A stretch of DNA of 39,015 bases, taken from assembly GCA_013298185.1 (NCBI GenBank), contig JAAFJQ010000009.1, positions 1 to 39,015 on the forward strand, given 5' to 3'. Below, one piece after another: positions 22,289 through 30,709 of the stretch. The notes under the pieces are model-generated. The model ran no database searches and had not been told where the DNA came from. It saw nothing but the letters and a program-made list of their open reading frames with translations. The stretch is from Deinococcales bacterium. Lineage in GTDB: Bacteria; Deinococcota; Deinococci; Deinococcales; JAAFIG01. Numbering within the stretch: position 1 is the stretch's first letter; every line of letters begins with the position of its first letter. The position numbers and the translations under genes were made by a program.

Positions 22289-23521
22289 ATGCGTAAAAGA
22301 GTGGTCGTGGGAATTACAGCAGGTTTATTCGCAATCGCCGCAGGGCTTTCAGGCATGGCACAAGACATTGGTGTGACCAAAACCAAAATTAAAATTGGTA
22401 CTTGGGGACCAACTTCCGGACCGTTCCAACAATTCGGACGGGTGATGATTGGTATTGAAGCCCTTGTCAACAAAGTCAACCGCGAAGGTGGTATCAACGG
22501 GCGACAAATCGAATTGATTAAGCGCGACGATGGTTACGATCCAGCCCGTACCAAACTGGTGGTCAAAGAATTGGTCGAACGCCAAGGCGTGTTTGCTTTG
22601 GTCGGCGGTGTGGGAACAGCCAACGGCGTTGCAATTCTCGAGGATGTGCGTTTGAATCAAATCCCTTGGGTTTCACCAGCCACAGGTAGCACCGCGTTTA
22701 GCCAAGTGCGCGATGGTAAGCTCCGCACCCCAACTGTTTTTGCCAGCTACACCAACTATGTGATTGAAAGTATCTTGTTGTTGCGCCATGGTGTCAACAC
22801 CTTGAAACTCAGCAAAATTGGTATTGCTTATGTCAACAACGCCTTCGGCGCTGAAGGCTTGGCTGGTGTGAAATCCGAAATTGCTGAACTCAAAGGCAAG
22901 GCAGATTTGGTCGCCCAAGTATCACACGAACAAAGCGAATCCAACCTTGCCTTGCAAGCCTTGAAGCTCAAGGAAAGCGGCGCAGAAGCCGTGGTCTTGT
23001 ACACCGCAGGCGACGCAATGATTAGCTTGTTGCGCGAAATGGCAAAAATCAATTACAAACCACAAATCCTCGCCTCGAGCGTGGTGGCAGGCGCAATCCT
23101 CCAAGCTGGTCCTAGCACCCAAGCCAATGGTGCAATTGTCGCAGCGTACATTCCATTGCCAACCGCAGTGCTTGCCGATGGGAAGAACGGCGACCCTCGA
23201 GCCGATGCTGCTTTTGCTGAGTTGATTAAACTTGCTCCAGATGCAGTCCGTGCTGACCCACTTTCGACCATCGCAGGTTGGGCATTTGCTGAACCACTGA
23301 TCGAAGGCTTGAAGCGTGCAGGTCCAAACCTGAACCGTCCGAACTTTGTGAAAGCCATGGAAAGCATCAACAACTGGAAAGGCAGCTTGTTTAACAGCTT
23401 GTCCTACAGCCCAACAGATCGCCAAGGCAACAACAGCGTCTTCTTGGTTCGTGGTGTCTATGCCCCGCGCCCAGGCTTTACGGCTGTCGGTGGGTGGGTT
23501 TCATTTAACAACGAACGCTAA
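22289..23521 (+). CDS. livK: Branched-chain amino-acid-type substrate-binding protein
   Basis: 410 residues from ATG 22289, five bases after AGGAG; the frame runs on upstream to 22235 but would overlap livH. A signal peptide (MRKRVVVGITAGLFAIAAG followed by LSGMAQ) directs it to the periplasm or cell surface; no lipobox cysteine is seen. The mature part is a type I periplasmic-binding fold with 'IKIGTWGPTSGPFQQFGRVMI' and 'GGINGRQIELIKRDDGYDP', typical of Leu/Ile/Val or short-chain amide binders. Few CTCGAG occur here, as in the other abundant binding protein. A strong palindrome follows the stop. Confidence 0.93.
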   Translation: MRKRVVVGITAGLFAIAAGLSGMAQDIGVTKTKIKIGTWGPTSGPFQQFGRVMIGIEALVNKVNREGGINGRQIELIKRDDGYDPARTKLVVKELVERQGVFALVGGVGTANGVAILEDVRLNQIPWVSPATGSTAFSQVRDGKLRTPTVFASYTNYVIESILLLRHGVNTLKLSKIGIAYVNNAFGAEGLAGVKSEIAELKGKADLVAQVSHEQSESNLALQALKLKESGAEAVVLYTAGDAMISLLREMAKINYKPQILASSVVAGAILQAGPSTQANGAIVAAYIPLPTAVLADGKNGDPRADAAFAELIKLAPDAVRADPLSTIAGWAFAEPLIEGLKRAGPNLNRPNFVKAMESINNWKGSLFNSLSYSPTDRQGNNSVFLVRGVYAPRPGFTAVGGWVSFNNER

Positions 23522-23537
23522 ATTTTAACAACCAACC

Positions 23538-23565
23538 GTAAGGGCGCAGCGTGCTGCGCCCTTAC
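23538..23565. repeat. Intergenic palindrome, copy 1
   Basis: GTAAGGGCGCAGC and its exact inverse are separated by two bases, a 13-bp stem just 17 bases after the livK stop. It is related to the palindromes at 28533 and 34685. It may attenuate transcription between livK and livG or stabilise the livK mRNA. Confidence 0.85.
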
Positions 23566-23627
23566 AAACCAAATTAAATTATGCAAAATAAGAATCTACA
23601 ATTATCTTCCCATCTCGAGGTAAACCA

Positions 23628-24419
23628 ATGACGGTGCTGCTCGAGGCAAAAAATGTGACCTTGCGTTTTGGTGGTGTGACAGCCGTCAATGATGTGTCGT
23701 TTACGGTTGGTGCAAATGAAACCGTGGCACTGATTGGACCGAACGGCGCTGGTAAATCCAGTTTGTTTAATTGCATTACCGCGCTTTATAAACCCCAAGT
23801 CGGTAACATTTCTTTCATGGGGCAAGAACTGACCAAAACCAGTCCAGATAGTATCGCCAGCCTTGGTATCTCGAGGACTTTTCAGAACATCGAACTCTTT
23901 GGTGGTTTAACGGTTCTCGAGAATTTGCTCCTCGGGCGGCATCAGCATTTGAAAGTCAATTTGTTTCATGCGATGCTCGGCACACCAACATGGGTGAAAT
24001 CAGAAGTTGAACAAATCAAACGCGCCGAAGCCATGATCGAGCTGCTCGAGTTGCAACCGTACCGCGACCGCCGAGTGCGTGGGCTGCCTTATGGTGTGCA
24101 GAAAATCGTTGAAATTGGACGGGCTTTGGTTTCTGAACCCAAACTTCTTTTGATGGATGAGCCTGTGGCTGGTCTAACCACCGATGAAAAAGACGAACTG
24201 GTGCAACGCCTAGGCGAACTCAAAAACGAACTCGGCTTAAGCATTCTATTGGTCGAACACGACATCCGCGTCGTCTCGAGCCTCGCTGAACGAATTGTCG
24301 TTTTAGAATATGGACGTAAAATCGCCGATGGCACACCTGAACAAATCCGTAACGACCCTGTGGTGATTGCAGCCTACCTCGGCGAAGAAGCCCAAACCCT
24401 CGAGGGACAGAAAAAATGA
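23628..24419 (+). CDS. livG: Branched-chain amino-acid ABC transporter ATPase LivG
   Basis: 263 residues. Walker A is GPNGAGKS at 37-44, the family-specific 'GISRTFQNIELFGGLTVLENLLLGRH' follows, the signature is the variant LPYGVQKIVEIGRAL, and Walker B is KLLLMDEPVAGL. The C-terminal 'GRKIADGTPEQIRNDPVVIAAYLGEE' is typical of LivG. The SD GAGGTAA lies before ATG 23628 and includes part of a CTCGAG. It pairs with LivF. Confidence 0.95.
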   Translation: MTVLLEAKNVTLRFGGVTAVNDVSFTVGANETVALIGPNGAGKSSLFNCITALYKPQVGNISFMGQELTKTSPDSIASLGISRTFQNIELFGGLTVLENLLLGRHQHLKVNLFHAMLGTPTWVKSEVEQIKRAEAMIELLELQPYRDRRVRGLPYGVQKIVEIGRALVSEPKLLLMDEPVAGLTTDEKDELVQRLGELKNELGLSILLVEHDIRVVSSLAERIVVLEYGRKIADGTPEQIRNDPVVIAAYLGEEAQTLEGQKK

Positions 24420-24428
24420 AACAATCTT

Positions 24429-24460
24429 CCCCTTTCGCCCTTCGCCTTTTGCCTTTCGCC
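24429..24460. repeat. Heptamer array between livG and livF
   Basis: On the minus strand this is a run of GGCGAAA/GGCAAAA-type heptamers, related to the NNNAAAG units of the MITE-like elements. It fills the 52-base gap just before the livF ribosome-binding site. Confidence 0.7.
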
Positions 24461-24471
24461 TCGAGGTTCAC

Positions 24472-25233
24472 ATGTTAAAACTCGAGAACATCGAAGCTGG
24501 TTACACCCGCCAAACCATTGTGTTGCGGGGTGTTTCTTTGGAAGTGCCGCAAGGTAAAATTGTGACCTTACTTGGCGCAAACGGCGCGGGTAAAAGTACG
24601 ACCCTGAAAACCATCATGGGTTTGATAGACGATGAACCACGTAAAGGCAGTGTTACGTTTCAAGGCAACACCCTCACCCATAAAGATACGGAAAGCATTG
24701 CTCGGAGCGGGATTGCCCTTGTGCCAGAAGGACGCGGCATGTTCAAAGACCTGACCGTTTTTGAAAACCTGATGCTTGGAGCGTATCACCACACTGCTAC
24801 AGCCCAAAGCACCTTGCAGGATGTCTTAAAACGCTTCCCGAGGCTCGAGGAACGCAAGAACCAACACGCGGGAACGCTATCTGGTGGCGAACAGCAAATG
24901 GTGGCAATTGGACGCGCCTTGATGAGCCGCCCCAAATTGATTCTGCTCGATGAACCCAGCCTTGGGCTTGCGCCAAAATTTGTACAAGAAGTTTTTAATG
25001 CCATTGCCAGCATCAATGCCGAAGGGGTCAGTGTGATGCTGATTGAACAAAATGCCAAGAAAGCCCTCGAGATTGCTGACTACGCCTATGTTCTCGAGCA
25101 TGGCAGGATTGTGCTTGAAGGTACGGGTGCGGAACTGCGCGAGAACGAGAATGTCAAGGAACTGTACTTAGGCATGACCCATGTTCCAGATTCAGGTGTG
25201 GGGCGTTTTCGGCGTAAACGGCGTTGGAATTAA
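24472..25233 (+). CDS. livF: Branched-chain amino-acid ABC transporter ATPase LivF
   Basis: 253 residues from ATG 24472, six bases after GAGG; the open frame reaches back to 24367 but would translate the heptamer array. Walker A is GANGAGKS at 35-42, the signature is LSGGEQQMVAIGRAL and Walker B is LILLDEPSLGLAP. 'LVPEGRGMFKDLTVFENLMLGAY' is a LivF hallmark. It completes the five-gene transporter. The basic C-terminus (RFRRKRRWN) is unusual but short. Confidence 0.95.
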   Translation: MLKLENIEAGYTRQTIVLRGVSLEVPQGKIVTLLGANGAGKSTTLKTIMGLIDDEPRKGSVTFQGNTLTHKDTESIARSGIALVPEGRGMFKDLTVFENLMLGAYHHTATAQSTLQDVLKRFPRLEERKNQHAGTLSGGEQQMVAIGRALMSRPKLILLDEPSLGLAPKFVQEVFNAIASINAEGVSVMLIEQNAKKALEIADYAYVLEHGRIVLEGTGAELRENENVKELYLGMTHVPDSGVGRFRRKRRWN

Positions 25234-25255
25234 GCACCTCAACTTAGTCAAACAC

Positions 25256-26818
25256 TTAACCCAAGTAGCTTTTGATTGTGTTGCCGCCGCGTTTTTTAGA
25301 AACCAATAAGGCAATTTCGGCTTCTTGGAGTTTTGCTTCGACTTCGGATGGATTGCTGATTTGTGTCACACCTGCACTTAAACTGAGCATTTGTTTGAAC
25401 GGCTCGGTGATTTCACCACACCACTGCTCGAGTTTTTGCAGTGCAATCCCATGGTCTATATTTGGTAACAACAACACAAAGTCGTCCTCGCCGATTCTGG
25501 CAGTCAGATCAGTTTTACGAATTCTTTGTTCAAAACCATTTGCCACGATCTTTAGGGCTTTGTCGCCTGCTTCGCGTCCAAAAATATGATTGATCATTTG
25601 TAATTTGTCCACATCCAAGCGCACCAACACCGCCGAAGTATGACCCTGAGCCAGCAACTTGGCAGCTCGAGACAAAAATTCTTTGCGGTTGAGTAAACCC
25701 GTTAATTCATCGGTGGTGGCTCGGGTGTACCAACTTTCGACTGGGATTGAAAATTGCCAAACCAAAGGCACTGCTAGCAGCACCACAAAAATACAAATTG
25801 CCATGGTTTGCCAAAGTTGACGATTAAAAATAGCTTCACTTTGTTCAACAAAATCTTGGCGAGGCATATAAATTCCTAAAGACCAAGTGTTGTCTTGGTT
25901 GACTGAAAGTGGACGCAACGAACCAATCCAATCGGTGTTGCCAATACGGTACTCGAGCAATTCCGAGGCATTGGCGTTCTGCTCGAGTAACTGAGCAGGT
26001 TCTGAACCAACTTCTTGGAGTTTTGGTAGTTCACGACTACCACTTTGTAAAGTAAATTTGGGCAATGCTACTACTGCACCTGAAACATCAACAATAAACG
26101 CCTGACCGTTTTTACTGATTGGCATTTGACCAATAAACTCGGAAAGCGCACTGATTTCAATATCGGCTCCGACCACACCAATTATTTGGCTTTGACTGTT
26201 TTTCACAGGTATAGCAGTGGTCACACCTGGGCGCTGCGAACTAAAAAAAACATATGGGCTTGTCCAAATTAAATTTTGGCGCGAAATAGCTGCTTTGTAC
26301 CAAGGTCGTGAGCGCGGGTCAAAACCATCATCTTGGCTGCTTTGGGTACTGAGCAGCAAAGCCACATTGTTATACAAGCGCAAAGTAACTTGCCGCCGAC
26401 CATTGACCACTGCAATTCGTTTTAAGCTCAGACCTTTTTTTTCGCGCCGTGCAAAAATAAAACTACCGTCTGTGCCACCAAAATACATGCCCGTCAGTTG
26501 TGGCTGACTGCTGAGTTGCTCGAGTAAAAAATCCTCTAAGGCAGTGGTGTTCGGAATAATCGTGCCTCGGGTGATCAGACCATACAGCACACGCACAGCT
26601 TTTTCGGCAGGTGCAAGAAAGTTTTGAATACGCTCAAAAACCGTGGTTGAGACTTGCGCCATCATGGATTCAGCGTTGTTCACTTGAACTGTACTTGAGT
26701 TACCTCGAGCGGTTAAAAGCAATGCTACCAATGCGACGGTCTGCAAAACAATCAAACCCATCAAAAGCCAGCGGCGAATTGGGGGTAATTCAGTACTGCG
26801 ACGTTGATTTGAGCGCAT
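25256..26818 (-). CDS. Membrane sensor with Cache and GGDEF-like domains
   Basis: 520 residues from ATG 26818, eight bases after TACTTT; an ATG at 26887 is less likely. It has a first TM helix (WLLMGLIVLQTVALVALLL), a roughly 300-residue extracytoplasmic region resembling double Cache domains ('DPRSRPWYKAAI', 'GVVGADIEISALSEFIG'), a second TM (TMAICIFVVLLAVPLVW), and a GGDEF domain beginning ATTDELTGLLNRKEF. The catalytic GG(D/E)EF is GEDDF at about 443-447, so diguanylate cyclase activity is doubtful. It probably senses a small ligand outside the cell. It is convergent with livF. Confidence 0.85.
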   Translation of the reverse strand: MRSNQRRSTELPPIRRWLLMGLIVLQTVALVALLLTARGNSSTVQVNNAESMMAQVSTTVFERIQNFLAPAEKAVRVLYGLITRGTIIPNTTALEDFLLEQLSSQPQLTGMYFGGTDGSFIFARREKKGLSLKRIAVVNGRRQVTLRLYNNVALLLSTQSSQDDGFDPRSRPWYKAAISRQNLIWTSPYVFFSSQRPGVTTAIPVKNSQSQIIGVVGADIEISALSEFIGQMPISKNGQAFIVDVSGAVVALPKFTLQSGSRELPKLQEVGSEPAQLLEQNANASELLEYRIGNTDWIGSLRPLSVNQDNTWSLGIYMPRQDFVEQSEAIFNRQLWQTMAICIFVVLLAVPLVWQFSIPVESWYTRATTDELTGLLNRKEFLSRAAKLLAQGHTSAVLVRLDVDKLQMINHIFGREAGDKALKIVANGFEQRIRKTDLTARIGEDDFVLLLPNIDHGIALQKLEQWCGEITEPFKQMLSLSAGVTQISNPSEVEAKLQEAEIALLVSKKRGGNTIKSYLG

Positions 26819-26950
26819 GAAAACAAAAGTAGCATAAATCGCTTCAATGCTGGTCAAGTATAGCGAACCTCGAGCCACTCTAAGCAAGGGTCTAGCCGTC
26901 CGCCGAACAAATAGCGTAGACTGTAGCCAGCTTTACAAAGGAGAGGTGTT

Positions 26951-28519
26951 ATGCGAAAACGGATCGGCGCAGTTGTTTTACTCGGCATTGGCTTACTCGC
27001 AGTGGGCGTGGCTCAGAATTCCCGCTCGAGTACCTTGGTTTACGGTGGTGATTTCTCGGATTTGATTTCTTTAGACCCGGGCATCAGCTACGAATTCAGT
27101 GGTGGTCTGATTACCGATAACTTGTACGAAACACTGGTCAAGTTCGAGGGCGAAGATTTAAGCACCTTGAAACCCGGCATCGCAGCTCGTTGGACAGTGC
27201 GGGACGCTGGCAGCAGTTGGAAGGTGACCTTTAATCTTGCCAACAAGAAATTTGCTTCGGGCAACCCTGTGACTGCTGCTGACGTGGTCTACACTTTTGA
27301 TCGCGCCATTGCCCTCAAAGGCAACGGTTCGTTCTTGTTCGATGAAGTCGCCAACATGAAAATTGGCAGCACCAAAGCACTTGGCAAATCCACCGTCGAA
27401 GTGACCCTACCCAAGACCGCCAGCCCTGCGGCATTCCTGAATTTGCTGACCTTTAACATCGGTGGCATTGTGGACAGTGTCTTGGTCAAAACCAAAGCCG
27501 TGAACAACGATTACGGCTCAGCATGGCTGAAGAACAATTCGGCAGGTTCTGGTCCGTATGTGCTGAACCGTTGGGATCAAAACCAACAAGTTGTCTTGGA
27601 TGCCAACCCCAACTCGAGCTTAAAGCCCAAACTCAGCCGCATTATTTTGCGTGAAATGAAAGAAGCCAACACCCAAAAAATTGCGCTCGAGAGCGGCGAA
27701 ATTGACATTGCCGAGAACCTGACCCCAGATATGGTCAAAGCCAAGGCAACCGACAGCAAATTCAATGTGTATAAAGCCGATAGCTTGCGCTTGCAATACC
27801 TCGGCATGAACACCGGCGCTGGCAGCCAATTCGAGGATGCTCGAGTTCGCCAAGCCGTGCGTTGGGCGCTTGACCAAGACAGCATGGTCAATGTGCTGGC
27901 GGGTGGCAATGCTCGTAAAGTACAAACCATTATCCCAGCAGGTTTGTTTGGCTTTAACCCAAGCAACCCGTACAGCGTGAATGTTGAAAAAGCCAAGAGC
28001 CTGCTGGCAGCCGCAGGCAAACCCAATGGTTTTGAATTTGAAATGCTCGTCCCACAAGGCTCATGCGCCGCAGGTGTGCCATGCGCCGACTTGGCAGCCA
28101 AAATTCAATCTGACCTTGGAAAAATTGGTTTGAAAGCCAACATCAAGCAAATTGTGCAATCCGAACTTCTTGGTATTTACCGCGCTCAGAAAGCCCAAAT
28201 GGTCTTGGTTGGTTGGTCACCGGACTTTCCAGATCCGGACGGCAACGCCACACCGATGTCCGACTACGGCGCAAAGAGCCTTGCATGGCGCAATGCTTGG
28301 AACAATGCTACTGCCAGCAAGTTAGCCCAACAAGCAGCCCTCGAGCCAAATGCGACCAAACGCGCAGCACTTTATAAGCAACTGACCGAACTGCAACTTG
28401 AGGAAGGTCCATTTGCGATTTTGTACCAACCAAAAGTACCAGTGACGCTCTCCACCACAGTCAAAGGTTACTTACGTAACGCCCAAGGGCAAGTGCGGTT
28501 TGAGAAAATCTCGAAGTAA
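26951..28519 (+). CDS. Peptide/nickel-type ABC substrate-binding protein (SBP_bac_5)
   Basis: 522 residues with a signal peptide (MRKRIGAVVLLGIGLLAVG then VAQ). The family-5 fold is shown by 'LVYGGDFSDLISLDPGISYEFSGGLITDNLYETLVKFEGEDLSTLKPGIAARW', 'FASGNPVTAADVVYTFDRAI' and 'ARVRQAVRWALDQDSMVN'. It should deliver oligopeptides, dipeptides, nickel or opines to the permeases 28832-30689. AAAGGAGAGG precedes the ATG, and TAGACT at 26917-26922 is the likely -10 box, this time with a normal leader. A palindrome and a 312-bp gap separate it from the permeases, which may set a higher level for the binding protein. Confidence 0.93.
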   Translation: MRKRIGAVVLLGIGLLAVGVAQNSRSSTLVYGGDFSDLISLDPGISYEFSGGLITDNLYETLVKFEGEDLSTLKPGIAARWTVRDAGSSWKVTFNLANKKFASGNPVTAADVVYTFDRAIALKGNGSFLFDEVANMKIGSTKALGKSTVEVTLPKTASPAAFLNLLTFNIGGIVDSVLVKTKAVNNDYGSAWLKNNSAGSGPYVLNRWDQNQQVVLDANPNSSLKPKLSRIILREMKEANTQKIALESGEIDIAENLTPDMVKAKATDSKFNVYKADSLRLQYLGMNTGAGSQFEDARVRQAVRWALDQDSMVNVLAGGNARKVQTIIPAGLFGFNPSNPYSVNVEKAKSLLAAAGKPNGFEFEMLVPQGSCAAGVPCADLAAKIQSDLGKIGLKANIKQIVQSELLGIYRAQKAQMVLVGWSPDFPDPDGNATPMSDYGAKSLAWRNAWNNATASKLAQQAALEPNATKRAALYKQLTELQLEEGPFAILYQPKVPVTLSTTVKGYLRNAQGQVRFEKISK

Positions 28520-28831
28520 AACGGTTTTTAAGGTAGGGGTGCAATGTTGCGCCCCTACAGATTTCTAGGGGAACTCCCCCTCGCTGCGCTCGACCCCTCA
28601 AAGAGGGGTGCTTAGGGTCAACTGCAAGGGTCAAGCCAAAAACCCAGGCTCTTAAGCCCCTTCCACGAAGGGGCTGCCGAGCGAGCGACCACGCCCGTCA
28701 GGTGCGCGTATGTGGTCAAGACAAGCGCGACTGGGGAAGTTCGTGAGAGCTTACGCTTTTTCAATCTAGCCAAATAAATCTTTCACCGAATCTCGAGCTA
28801 CACCGCACCACCATAAAGTCTGGAATCCATA
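28520..28831. other. 312-bp intergenic region rich in hairpins
   Basis: It contains the palindrome at 28533-28558, the hairpin ACCCCTC/GAGGGGT at 28593-28609, the hairpin AGCCCCTTC/GAAGGGGCT at 28655-28675, and a GC-rich stretch with GAGCGAGCGACC at about 28679-28690. No open frame with gene-like composition is seen. The look is of stacked intergenic repeats inserted between the binding protein and permease genes of one operon. TAAAGT at about 28813 may be a -10 box for the permeases. Confidence 0.6.
28533..28558. repeat. Intergenic palindrome, copy 2
   Basis: GTAGGGGTGCAA, two bases, then TTGCGCCCCTAC form a 12-bp stem with one G-T pair, 13 bases after the stop of the binding-protein gene. 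It is the second member of the family at 23538 and 34685. Confidence 0.85.
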
Positions 28832-29839
28832 ATGTTGAATTACACCATCAGAAGATTGTTTTTTGTGCTGTTCGTGGTTTGGGGTGTTTCAATTGCCACG
28901 TTTTTTCTCTCCCAAGTCGTACCGGGCGATCCTGCTTTGGTGGCGCTGGGCGATAAAGCCACCGATGAAATGATTGCCAATTTCCGAACCAAGAACGGCT
29001 TGGATCAACCAATTGTGGCGCAGTATTTTTCCTATGTTGGACGGCTTTTGCAGGGCGATCTCGGCACAAGCCTTCGCACGGGTCGTCCAATTGCTGATGA
29101 TTTGCGAGATTTTTTTCCGGGGACGCTCGAGTTATCGGCTACGGCATTGTTGATTGCTGCACTGATTGGTATTCCTGCCGGAATTCTGGCGGCACTGACG
29201 CAGAATAAAGCTCCAGATTTGATTGTGCGCTTGCTGGCGCTGCTCGGTGGTGCAACCCCAATTTATTGGCTGGCGATTTTGTTGCTCGAGTTTCTGCATA
29301 ACAAATTGCGGCTCTTGCCCGGTCCTGGGCGCTTGGATGCGTACTTAATCGCGCCGCCTCGAGTTACAGGTTTTGTGGGTATTGATGCAATTTTGGCAAG
29401 GGATTGGGAGGTCTTTGCGGACAGCCTGACCCACCTGATTCTGCCAGCCTTTGTCCTTGGAGCATTCAGCGCGGCGCTGTTAGCCCGTATGACTCGAGCC
29501 GCGATGCTCGAGACAATGACCCAAGATTTTATTCGCACGGCAAGGGCTAAGGGCATTGCGGCTTCTCGAGTGGTGTTTAAGCACGCCCTTAGAAATGCGT
29601 TTTTGCCTGTGCTGACGGTGCTGGGTGGGGTGCTGGGTGGTTTGCTTTCGGGCGCGGTGCTGACCGAAACCATTTTCAGTTGGCCCGGCATTGGGCGCTA
29701 CACCACCGATGCTGCCATCAGTTTGGATTTCCCTGCGGTCATGGGTGTGACTTTGCTGGCGGGCTTGGCGTATTCAATCATCAATTTGGTCACAGATTTA
29801 TTGTATGCACTGTTTGACCCAAGGATTACCTATGGTTAG
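28832..29839 (+). CDS. ABC transporter permease, DppB-like
   Basis: 335 residues. The N-terminus 'YTIRRLFFVLFVVWGVSIATFFL' and 'VPGDPA' are typical of DppB/OppB. 'DFIRTARAKGIAASRVVFKHALRNAFLPVLTVLG' is the EAA coupling loop, followed by 'ETIFSWPGIGRYTTDAA'. About six helices. With the next gene it forms the pore of a peptide/nickel-type importer. The ATPase subunits are not in the window. Confidence 0.93.
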   Translation: MLNYTIRRLFFVLFVVWGVSIATFFLSQVVPGDPALVALGDKATDEMIANFRTKNGLDQPIVAQYFSYVGRLLQGDLGTSLRTGRPIADDLRDFFPGTLELSATALLIAALIGIPAGILAALTQNKAPDLIVRLLALLGGATPIYWLAILLLEFLHNKLRLLPGPGRLDAYLIAPPRVTGFVGIDAILARDWEVFADSLTHLILPAFVLGAFSAALLARMTRAAMLETMTQDFIRTARAKGIAASRVVFKHALRNAFLPVLTVLGGVLGGLLSGAVLTETIFSWPGIGRYTTDAAISLDFPAVMGVTLLAGLAYSIINLVTDLLYALFDPRITYG

Positions 29840-30689
29840 TGTTGTCGCACCAAAAAAACAAGCCTCCAAAGCCTCGAGACGCTTCTGGCGCAACCCCGCT
29901 TCAATCATCGGTGTGGTACTGCTGAGCATTCTGATACTGGTTGCAGTGCTGGCTGGTGTGATTTCACCCAATCCAATCGCTCAAGACCTTGGGCAGCGCT
30001 TACTGCCGCCTTCGAGTCAACATTTTTTGGGAACAGATCAACTTGGGCGCAGTGTGTGGGGGCGTGTGGCGCACGGCGCAGCGCTGTCTTTGCAAGTCGG
30101 ATTTCTGGTGACGCTGATTTCAGTCAGTCTTGGCGTGCTGGTTGGTTTGCTGGCAGGCACATTTGGTGGTATTTGGGATAACGTTCTGATGCGCCTGACC
30201 GATATTTTCTTTGCTTTCCCAAGCCTGATTTTAGCCATGGCAATTGCGGCTGCGCTTGGACCAAGTTTAACCAACACAATCATTGCCGTTGCCATGGTCA
30301 GTTGGCCCAGCTATGCGAGGTTGGTACGCGCTCAAGCCCTAGCCTTACGCGAACGTGAGTTTGTTGAAGCGGCAAGAGCCTTAGGCACTTCGCCTGTACA
30401 AATTGCCTTGCGGCATGTGCTGCCAAACACTTTAACGCCTGTGCTGATTCAAGCCAGTTTTGACATTGGACAAGCCATTCTGACAGCAGCAGGTTTGTCA
30501 TTCATTGGCTTTGGAGCGCAACCACCCACCCCAGAATGGGGCGCAATGGTTTCTGAGACACGCAATTTTATTTCTGAAGCACCTTGGGCAAGCTCTGCCC
30601 CTGCGATTGCGATTTTGCTGGCGGTGCTGGCGTTCAATTTGCTTGGAGATGGTCTGCGCGATGCGCTCGACCCACGCAATACCAAGTGA
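29832..30689 (+). CDS. ABC transporter permease, DppC-like
   Basis: 285 residues. ATG 29832 lies inside the last codons of the preceding gene (8-bp overlap), indicating coupled translation; the frame from 29805 is longer but less likely. 'RRFWRNPASIIGVVLLSILILVAVLAGVISP', 'HFLGTDQLGRSVWGRVAHGAALSLQVG' and the coupling loop 'EFVEAARALGTSPVQIALRHVLPNTLTPVLI' define DppC/OppC. It is convergent with mnmA, with only 20 bases between the stops. Confidence 0.94.
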   Translation: MVSVVAPKKQASKASRRFWRNPASIIGVVLLSILILVAVLAGVISPNPIAQDLGQRLLPPSSQHFLGTDQLGRSVWGRVAHGAALSLQVGFLVTLISVSLGVLVGLLAGTFGGIWDNVLMRLTDIFFAFPSLILAMAIAAALGPSLTNTIIAVAMVSWPSYARLVRAQALALREREFVEAARALGTSPVQIALRHVLPNTLTPVLIQASFDIGQAILTAAGLSFIGFGAQPPTPEWGAMVSETRNFISEAPWASSAPAIAILLAVLAFNLLGDGLRDALDPRNTK

Positions 30690-30709
30690 ACTCGAGCCTC
30701 AATTTAATT

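Noticed and set aside
24367-24471. 35-residue N-terminal extension of LivF
   Set aside because: It translates the livG end in another frame and the heptamer array; ATG 24472 has a ribosome-binding site and a normal LivF start.
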